38,815 nucleotides of DNA. It comes from Aquificales bacterium. Lineage in GTDB: Bacteria; Aquificota; Aquificia; Aquificales; QOAS01. This document shows, in pieces, positions 33,458 through 38,815 of this stretch. How positions within the stretch are numbered: the stretch's first letter is position 1; the number at the start of each line of letters is the position of its first letter. Under the pieces are notes generated by a model. The model was not told the DNA's origin and did not search any database. It saw nothing but the letters and a program-made list of their open reading frames with translations. Made by a program: the position numbers and the translations under genes. The stretch covers positions 1 to 38,815 of the forward strand of contig JALWDU010000056.1 in assembly GCA_027036735.1 (NCBI GenBank), in the 5' to 3' direction.

Positions 33458-34009
33458 TTATTCGTAACCCTTCTCCTTCATAACCTCCGCAAGGTATTTC
33501 CTGTATATAAAATTCCAGTCGTCGCTTCCTATAAGTATGCCCCTCTTTTCCGCCTCCTCCTCGGCGCGCCTTTGGGCTTCCCTCTCTATCGCCTTCTGCT
33601 CCCCAACCGCGTCGCGGAGGATATGGGCTATCTTCTTCCTTATGTTGTAGGGTTCGTCGTAAATCTCTATCTCGTCGTCCTCCATAATCCAGTCCATGAT
33701 GCGTTTGGCTATTTGGTTCATCCTCTCGAAGGGGTTGAGGTTTATATTCCTCTCCTCCGCGAGTTTCCTCCTTATCAGGGAAACCGCACGGGTACTGTCG
33801 AGACCGGTCTCCTCCAAAAGGTGGAGGTTTTCCTTCAAAACCTTTTTGGCGTCCTCTATAAGTTGGAGCTCCTCCCTTTGGGCTTCCTCTATTATCGATT
33901 TCACCCGAAGGACAAACTTATCCCTATCAACCTCGACTATATTTGTTTCGACCAGTTCCGCCACCAAGCGGTTTATAGCCTTCTCCAAAATCTTTGGGTG
34001 GATTTTCAT
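33458..34009 (-). CDS. DUF507 family protein
   Basis: A 183-residue, highly charged, mainly helical protein. The start (MKIHPKILEKAINRLVAELVETNIVEV) and the repeat-like structure of two related halves (ILEKAINRLV... and IAKRIMDWIMEDDEIEIYDEPYNIRKKIAHILRD) match DUF507, known from Aquificota and some delta-proteobacteria. Function is unknown. A Shine-Dalgarno (GGAG) lies 10 bases before the ATG. It follows atpC after 22 bases and is probably cotranscribed. Confidence 0.8.
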   Translation of the reverse strand: MKIHPKILEKAINRLVAELVETNIVEVDRDKFVLRVKSIIEEAQREELQLIEDAKKVLKENLHLLEETGLDSTRAVSLIRRKLAEERNINLNPFERMNQIAKRIMDWIMEDDEIEIYDEPYNIRKKIAHILRDAVGEQKAIEREAQRRAEEEAEKRGILIGSDDWNFIYRKYLAEVMKEKGYE

Positions 34010-34031
34010 CCCTTTAAAACTCCGTTAGGAA

Positions 34032-34424
34032 TTATTTTCTAACCACCAAAGCGAGGAGGGTTTCGTATATCTCTCTCTCCTTCTCTATCTCCCTTAGCTC
34101 CTCCATGCTCTTGGCGGCGGCGAGTTTCTTAACAATCTCCTCGTATTTTTTCTTAACCTCGCCGGGGTCTATCTCCCCTATGGGGGTAGCCTCTTCGGCG
34201 AGGATATTTACCTTTTTGGGGGTTACCTCTACGAAACCTTCGGTGACGAAAAAGCCCTCTTCCTTATTTCCGTTGAAATAGACCAAACCCGGTTTTAGGG
34301 AGGACATTACCGGCATGTGGTTTTCGAGAACACCCATTTCACCCTCTTCGGTGGGAATGTTTACGAGTTCGACCTCTCCGGAGTATGCGTATCCCTTGGG
34401 GGTGACAATCTCAACCTTTATCAT
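34032..34424 (-). CDS. atpC: F-type ATP synthase epsilon subunit
   Basis: A 130-residue protein. The N-terminal beta sandwich (IVTPKGYAYSGEVELVNIPTEEGEMGVLENHMPVMSSLKPG) is diagnostic of epsilon, followed by the helical hairpin (EKEREIYETLLALV). Epsilon links the gamma rotor to F1 and restrains ATP hydrolysis. No other atp gene precedes it; the gene upstream is the divergent truncated uvrA. TATAAT (34435-34440) lies 10 bases before the ATG, giving it its own promoter and almost no leader. Confidence 0.95.
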   Translation of the reverse strand: MIKVEIVTPKGYAYSGEVELVNIPTEEGEMGVLENHMPVMSSLKPGLVYFNGNKEEGFFVTEGFVEVTPKKVNILAEEATPIGEIDPGEVKKKYEEIVKKLAAAKSMEELREIEKEREIYETLLALVVRK

Positions 34425-34434
34425 AAGGAGAACA

Positions 34435-34440
34435 ATTATA
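34435..34440 (-). promoter_or_regulatory. Consensus -10 of atpC
   Basis: TATAAT on the minus strand ends 10 bases before the atpC ATG. There is no Shine-Dalgarno between them. A transcription start 6-8 bases downstream would leave a 2-4 base leader. Confidence 0.5.
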
Positions 34441-34508
34441 AACCCCCGTTAGGTTGTCATAACAAACCATTCCCAACGGTAGGAATTAACCTTTATTTCT
34501 TCCAATAA

Positions 34509-36584
34509 ATGGCTAAAAAGTATAGGGAAGAGCTTTACAGCGAGAGAAACGCCTGTCCCGAACACGGGATAAGCCTTCCCGAACTGTCGCCGAGACTTTT
34601 TTCCTTTAACTCCCCTTACGGGGCTTGTCCCGACTGCAAAGGTTTGGGGGTAAAGTGGGAGATAGACCCCGATAGTCTGGTCGAGGAGGACAAACCGGTA
34701 GAGGAGGCAATAAAACCACTCCAATCGATGTTATTCAACTATCTGAAGTTCCCCCTTAGGAGGTTGGTAAGGCTCTTAGGATACTCCACGAGGACAAAGT
34801 GGAGAGACCTACCGGAGGAGGTAAGAAATTTAATCCTCTACGGGAGTAGGAAATTCGATTCACCCGTCGAGTGGGAGGGGGTAATTCCCCACCTCGAGAG
34901 GAGATATATAGAGAGCGACAACGAGAGGGTGAGGGAGGAACTCGAAGACTACATAAGGGAAAAAACCTGTCCCACCTGCGGCGGTTCGAGGCTTAGACCC
35001 GAGGCGCTGAGCGTCCTAATAGACGGAAAGAGCATCTGGGATATCGTCCAAATGCCGGTAGGGGAGGCTAAAAAATTTTTCGAAAACCTCCGCGAAAAAT
35101 TGACCGAAAGGGAAAAACAGATAGCAGATAGACTTTTGGAGGAAATAATCAACCGCCTCGGCTTTCTGGTGGACGTCGGTTTGGAATACCTAACCCTATC
35201 GAGGACGGCGACCACTTTGAGCGGCGGCGAGGCGCAGAGGATTAGGCTCGCCACCCAATTGGGTAGCAAACTAACCGGAGTCCTCTACGTGTTGGATGAA
35301 CCCTCCATAGGACTCCACCCGAGGGACACGACAAAACTCATAAACACCCTTAGGGGTTTGAGGGATTTGGGAAACACCGTTGTGGTTGTGGAACACGACC
35401 CCGAGACCATCGAGAGCGCCGACTATATTGTGGAGCTGGGACCCGGCGCCGGTTATAGGGGTGGCGAGGTGGTCGCAACGGGAACGGTCGAGGAGATAAA
35501 GAAAAACCCCAAATCGTTAACGGGGGCGTATTTGAGCGGTCGCCTAAAAATCGAAGTTCCCAAAAAGAGGAGACCCCCTTCGGGGAAATTCCTGAGGATA
35601 GTGGGCGCGAGGGAGCACAACCTAAAGAATATCGACGTCGAAATACCCTTAGGGTGCTTTGTGGCGGTTACCGGCGTCAGCGGTAGCGGAAAATCGACCT
35701 TAATCTACGACATCCTTTGGAAAGCCGCAAAGAAGCGCTTTTACAAATCGGCGGAAGAGCCGGGCGAGCACGACCGCATAGAGGGGTGGGAACACATCGA
35801 CAAGGTGATAAATGTCGACCAATCGCCGATAGGCAGAACGCCCCGCTCCAATCCGGCAACCTACACCAAAATATTCGACACGATTAGGCAGCTCTTTGCC
35901 TCCACCCCCGCGGCTAAGGCACGCGGATGGAAGCCGGGAAGGTTTTCCTTCAATGTCAAAGGTGGTAGATGCGAAGCCTGTCAAGGGGAAGGAGTTGTAA
36001 AAGTTGAAATGCATTTTTTACCGCCGGTATATGTAACCTGCGAGGTCTGTAAGGGCACCCGCTACAACGCCGAAACCCTCGAGGTTAAATACAAAGGCAA
36101 AAACATCGCCGAAGTGCTCGATATGACTATAGAGGAAGCCTACGAATTTTTCAAAAACGTTCCCACCCTCGAGAGGAAATTAAAACTGCTCCTCGATGTG
36201 GGATTGGGTTATCTGAAGTTGGGGCAGCCCGCCCCCACCCTAAGCGGAGGTGAGGCACAGAGAATAAAACTCGCCCGCGAGCTGTCCAAAAAGGACACCG
36301 GCAGAACCCTCTATCTTCTCGACGAACCGACGACCGGTCTCCATACCGACGACGTGAAGAAATTAATAAACGTCCTCCAGAGGTTGGTCGATAAGGGAAA
36401 CACTGTAGTTGTTATAGAACACAACCTCGACGTGATTAAGAGTGCCGACTGGATTATAGACCTGGGTCCCGAGGGGGGAGACAGAGGGGGACAAATTGTC
36501 GCCGCTGGCACTCCCGAAGAAGTCGCAAACAACCCCAAAAGCTGGACGGGGAGATACCTAAAGCGGGTTTTGGAAATCGATTAA
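34509..36584 (+). CDS. uvrA: UvrA lacking the N-terminal ATP-binding half-domain
   Basis: A 691-residue protein; full UvrA is about 940. It opens [20 protein letters not shown], where full proteins are already at the first zinc module, then [21 protein letters not shown]. So Walker A of the first ATPase and the UvrB-binding insert are missing. The rest is complete: [28 protein letters not shown] (237-250) and [14 protein letters not shown]; then a whole second ATPase with [16 protein letters not shown] (388-), [16 protein letters not shown], the second [12 protein letters not shown] and [13 protein letters not shown] in frame directly precedes the ATG, so no upstream coding remains. The two half-site ATPases cannot both form. 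Confidence 0.92.
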   Translation: MAKKYREELYSERNACPEHGISLPELSPRLFSFNSPYGACPDCKGLGVKWEIDPDSLVEEDKPVEEAIKPLQSMLFNYLKFPLRRLVRLLGYSTRTKWRDLPEEVRNLILYGSRKFDSPVEWEGVIPHLERRYIESDNERVREELEDYIREKTCPTCGGSRLRPEALSVLIDGKSIWDIVQMPVGEAKKFFENLREKLTEREKQIADRLLEEIINRLGFLVDVGLEYLTLSRTATTLSGGEAQRIRLATQLGSKLTGVLYVLDEPSIGLHPRDTTKLINTLRGLRDLGNTVVVVEHDPETIESADYIVELGPGAGYRGGEVVATGTVEEIKKNPKSLTGAYLSGRLKIEVPKKRRPPSGKFLRIVGAREHNLKNIDVEIPLGCFVAVTGVSGSGKSTLIYDILWKAAKKRFYKSAEEPGEHDRIEGWEHIDKVINVDQSPIGRTPRSNPATYTKIFDTIRQLFASTPAAKARGWKPGRFSFNVKGGRCEACQGEGVVKVEMHFLPPVYVTCEVCKGTRYNAETLEVKYKGKNIAEVLDMTIEEAYEFFKNVPTLERKLKLLLDVGLGYLKLGQPAPTLSGGEAQRIKLARELSKKDTGRTLYLLDEPTTGLHTDDVKKLINVLQRLVDKGNTVVVIEHNLDVIKSADWIIDLGPEGGDRGGQIVAAGTPEEVANNPKSWTGRYLKRVLEID

Positions 36585-36691
36585 TTCCTCTTTGCGGTTT
36601 TGATACTTTTCTTCCTCGAGGGAAATCTTCTCCGTTTACACCTATGAGGTGGAATTTAAAAAATCGAACCTAAAAGGGAAAAGGGTAAGTG
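36585..36691. other. Convergent gap between uvrA and rtcB
   Basis: 107 bases with CCTCGAGG and CACCT-atg-AGGTG (36640-36652) dyads followed by an A-rich run. These could terminate transcription from either side. No other feature is visible. Confidence 0.35.
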
Positions 36692-38815
36692 TTATCCCTT
36701 AAGGGTTCCCAAAGGTTTCAACCTCAAAATGGGTTTGGCTATACCCACACCGGCGACCGCCTTTATAACCTCCGCAACGTCCTTATACGCCTCGGGGATT
36801 TCCTCCATTATCGTCCCCTTACCGCGGGCTACAACCTTTAACCCCTTCTGTTTCACGTATTTGTCAACCCCTCCGAGGGATTTGACGTATTTTTTAGCCT
36901 TTGCGCGGGACATCACCCTTCCCGCCCCGTGGCAGGAGGTTCCAAAGCTCTTTTCCATAGATGCCGGTTGTCCCACCAATAGGTAGGAGTACCTACCCAT
37001 ATCGCCGGGAATTATCACCGGTTGTCCGTAGGGGCGGTAGGCAGGCGGCACCTCCGGGTGGTTGGGCGGAAAGGCGCGGGTTGCACCCTTTCGGTGAACC
37101 AGAACGGTTTTCTCCTCACCACCCACCTTGTGGGCTTCCAGTTTTCCGATATTGTGGGCGTGGTCGTAAACGACTCGGTAACCTATGCCCTCTATGTCGG
37201 TTCCCAAAACCTTGGCTATCGAAGAGGCGCTTATCCAGCCCAATATCTGACGGTTGGCAAAGGCGTAATTTGCCGCCGCATTCATAGCCCCCCAATACCT
37301 CTGCCCTTCGGGGGAGTTTAGGGGCATGCAAGCCAACTCGGGGTCGGGTAGGTTTATCCGATACTTTTGGGAAGCCCGAAGGGCGACCTTTATGTAGTCG
37401 GTGGCAACTTGATGTCCCAATCCCCTCGAACCGCTGTGAACCATTATTGCAACCTGACCCCTGAAAAAGCCGAGCGCCTTTGCGATTTCCGGCTCGTAAA
37501 TCTCCTCCACCTCTTGGACTTCAACAAAGTGGTTTCCGCTTCCCACCGTTCCCAGTTCGTCGCTACCCCTCTCGTAAGCTTCGTTTAAAACCGCATCGGG
37601 GTCGGCGAAGGGCAGCTGTCCGAAACTCTCTATGTGTTCCAAATCCTCCTTTTTACCATACCCGCGGGAGATAGCCCATTTTGCACCCAATCGGAGGACT
37701 TCCTTCATTTTGGACTTTGAGAGTTTTATCTTCGAAGTGGAGCCCACACCCGCGGGAACATTTAATAAAAGAGCCCTCATTACAGAATCGAGATGTTTCT
37801 TTACGTCCTTACTTTGGAGGTTTGTCGCTATTAGTCTGACCCCGCAGTTGGAGACGACAAAATTACCCGCAACGAAATTGTGTTCCTCCTCCCTCACCGT
37901 AAAGTCGTAAACCCAACCGTCGTAGGGAACTTCTTCGATTTCCTCAATAGTGTCCCAAACGATATCACCCTCGCAGTGGGAATTTATAAACTCCTCAAAG
38001 GTAGGGAAGTTCTTGGGAAGTCTAACACCTTTAGGGGACTCATATATACTCCTCTCCACAAAACGGCGGTTTATTCCAAGCTTTTCGGAAATACTTTCCA
38101 CATCCCACCCGGCGGCTTTCGGCAGAACCGCCTCCTCCCGAAGGGCTTCTCTCTTTTCCAATACAACACCCTTTAAACGCAGATAAGCCGCTCCGTAGAG
38201 GGCAAGCCTTTGCCTTTTGGGTGCGTACTCGTAGCCTATCGTCTCGAAAAACCTCAATAGATTTTCCCTTTCGGTGGATATATGCAGTCTAAACCTCAAA
38301 GAGTTTCTATCCCTCCTAACCTCCACCTTTTGGGTCTCAATTCCGAACTCACCCAAAAGGGTTTTTATATCTTCGACAAACTCCTCACCGCTTTTGGCAA
38401 AATTTTCCCTTTTATTCACGCTAAAGGTGAGGTTTAAGAAATTCTTGCCGTTTTTACCCACCTGGGGTTTATTCATTTCCGCCCCAAAGAGGGATGCGAG
38501 ATAGAGCCTCTTTAACCACTTCGGCAGTTTGAAGACCCATTCGGGAACCCTATAGGGGGTTTCCACCTTTTTACCCCTGGGAACACCGAGGGCGGCGAGC
38601 AGGTCGGCGAAAGATTTGGACGCCACATAGAGGAAGTTCTCCTCCGTCCGGTAGGTTTTTCCGTCAACCTTTACGGTTTTCTTCCTCTTGTAGATACCGC
38701 AGGGGGTAAAACCGAGTTTTTCGATATCCTCCGCAAGGAGCTTCAGCCCCTCTTCACTCCCGTAGAAGGAAACCTTTTCCTTACCCAAATGTCCGTCGCC
38801 GGTGAGATAACCGAT
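36692..38815 (-). CDS. rtcB: RNA-splicing ligase RtcB with an intein (5' end outside window)
   Basis: Partial; it runs off the right edge. The last 384 residues (36692-37846) are the RtcB C-extein: CGVRLIATNL, LGTVGSGNHFVE, HSGSRGLGHQVA, GDMGRYSYLLVG and SFGTSCHGAGRVMSRAKAKK. RtcB joins 2',3'-cyclic phosphate and 5'-OH RNA ends using GTP and Mn. The Cys of CGVRL is the expected metal ligand and the +1 residue of the intein. 37847-38815 is intein: the homing-endonuclease-like block GYLTGDGHLG at the edge, LYLASLFGAEM as the second LAGLIDADG-type helix, and VYDFTVREEEHNFVAG ending FVVSN before the Cys. The intein's N-terminal splice block and the RtcB N-extein are not in the window. Confidence 0.95.
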   Translation of the reverse strand: MGYLTGDGHLGKEKVSFYGSEEGLKLLAEDIEKLGFTPCGIYKRKKTVKVDGKTYRTEENFLYVASKSFADLLAALGVPRGKKVETPYRVPEWVFKLPKWLKRLYLASLFGAEMNKPQVGKNGKNFLNLTFSVNKRENFAKSGEEFVEDIKTLLGEFGIETQKVEVRRDRNSLRFRLHISTERENLLRFFETIGYEYAPKRQRLALYGAAYLRLKGVVLEKREALREEAVLPKAAGWDVESISEKLGINRRFVERSIYESPKGVRLPKNFPTFEEFINSHCEGDIVWDTIEEIEEVPYDGWVYDFTVREEEHNFVAGNFVVSNCGVRLIATNLQSKDVKKHLDSVMRALLLNVPAGVGSTSKIKLSKSKMKEVLRLGAKWAISRGYGKKEDLEHIESFGQLPFADPDAVLNEAYERGSDELGTVGSGNHFVEVQEVEEIYEPEIAKALGFFRGQVAIMVHSGSRGLGHQVATDYIKVALRASQKYRINLPDPELACMPLNSPEGQRYWGAMNAAANYAFANRQILGWISASSIAKVLGTDIEGIGYRVVYDHAHNIGKLEAHKVGGEEKTVLVHRKGATRAFPPNHPEVPPAYRPYGQPVIIPGDMGRYSYLLVGQPASMEKSFGTSCHGAGRVMSRAKAKKYVKSLGGVDKYVKQKGLKVVARGKGTIMEEIPEAYKDVAEVIKAVAGVGIAKPILRLKPLGTLKG
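37847..38815 (-). mobile_element. LAGLIDADG homing-endonuclease intein in rtcB (partial)
   Basis: In-frame insertion immediately before the metal-binding Cys of RtcB, a known intein site in archaeal RtcB. Two LAGLIDADG-type helices (GYLTGDGHLG and LYLASLFGAEM) mark the homing domain. The C-terminal splice block ends ...NFVVSN/C, so the penultimate residue is Ser, not the usual His. The F-block His (EHNFVAG) is present. The start lies beyond the window. Confidence 0.9.

Overview
The window looks like a chromosomal segment of a thermophilic, probably autotrophic bacterium of Aquificota type; Desulfurobacteriaceae-like is my best guess. The basis is inference. Proteins are rich in Lys, Glu and Arg, and AGG/AGA and ATA codons dominate. 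A class I (Fe-S) fumarase alpha subunit stands alone, as in reductive-TCA organisms. The ATP synthase epsilon gene is separated from the rest of its operon. An RNA ligase RtcB carries an intein, and HypF (hydrogenase maturation) is present. No rRNA, tRNA or full CRISPR array was found.

Layout, left to right. (1) 56-3877: a ParB-like gene and a NYN-domain RNase gene form a leftward operon, divergent from hypF. (2) 3933-8390: a tandem pseudo-receiver protein, then a compact rightward set of a PP-loop tRNA-thiolase-like ATPase, a DUF1858-like protein, an Nfu-like Fe-S carrier, an unknown protein and trmD. I read the set as a tRNA-modification/sulfur-transfer group. (3) 8391-8969: a non-coding island of nested inverted repeats just before recG, the most unexplained DNA in the window. 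(4) 8970-17860: recG, a secreted TPR protein, a diaminopimelate-decarboxylase-family gene, a leftward outer-membrane barrel plus periplasmic TPR pair, and the fumarase alpha subunit. (5) 17931-22467: an XRE regulator, a PriA homologue whose helicase motifs are destroyed, an A/T-rich PD-(D/E)XK nuclease gene of foreign look, a decayed HTH gene and a NifX-family protein. (6) 22518-27984: a YhcC-type radical SAM protein, a SIMPL-domain pseudogene, a Crp/Fnr regulator, panC, a LeuT-fold-like permease and hisF. (7) 28039-32239: two small proteins, rpoD, era with a disordered N-terminal extension, and yjbQ. (8) 32260-38815: a cysteine-rich pilin-like protein, a DUF507 protein, atpC, a UvrA lacking its first ~250 residues, and rtcB interrupted by an intein that runs off the right edge.

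Two themes recur. First, nucleotide-hydrolysis motifs are lost in DNA-maintenance proteins: PriA has lost its Walker A, Walker B and motif VI, and UvrA lacks its first Walker A, while RecG is intact. Second, most start codons lack a Shine-Dalgarno sequence, and several have a -10-like hexamer only about 7-10 bases upstream, which suggests common leaderless or near-leaderless transcription.
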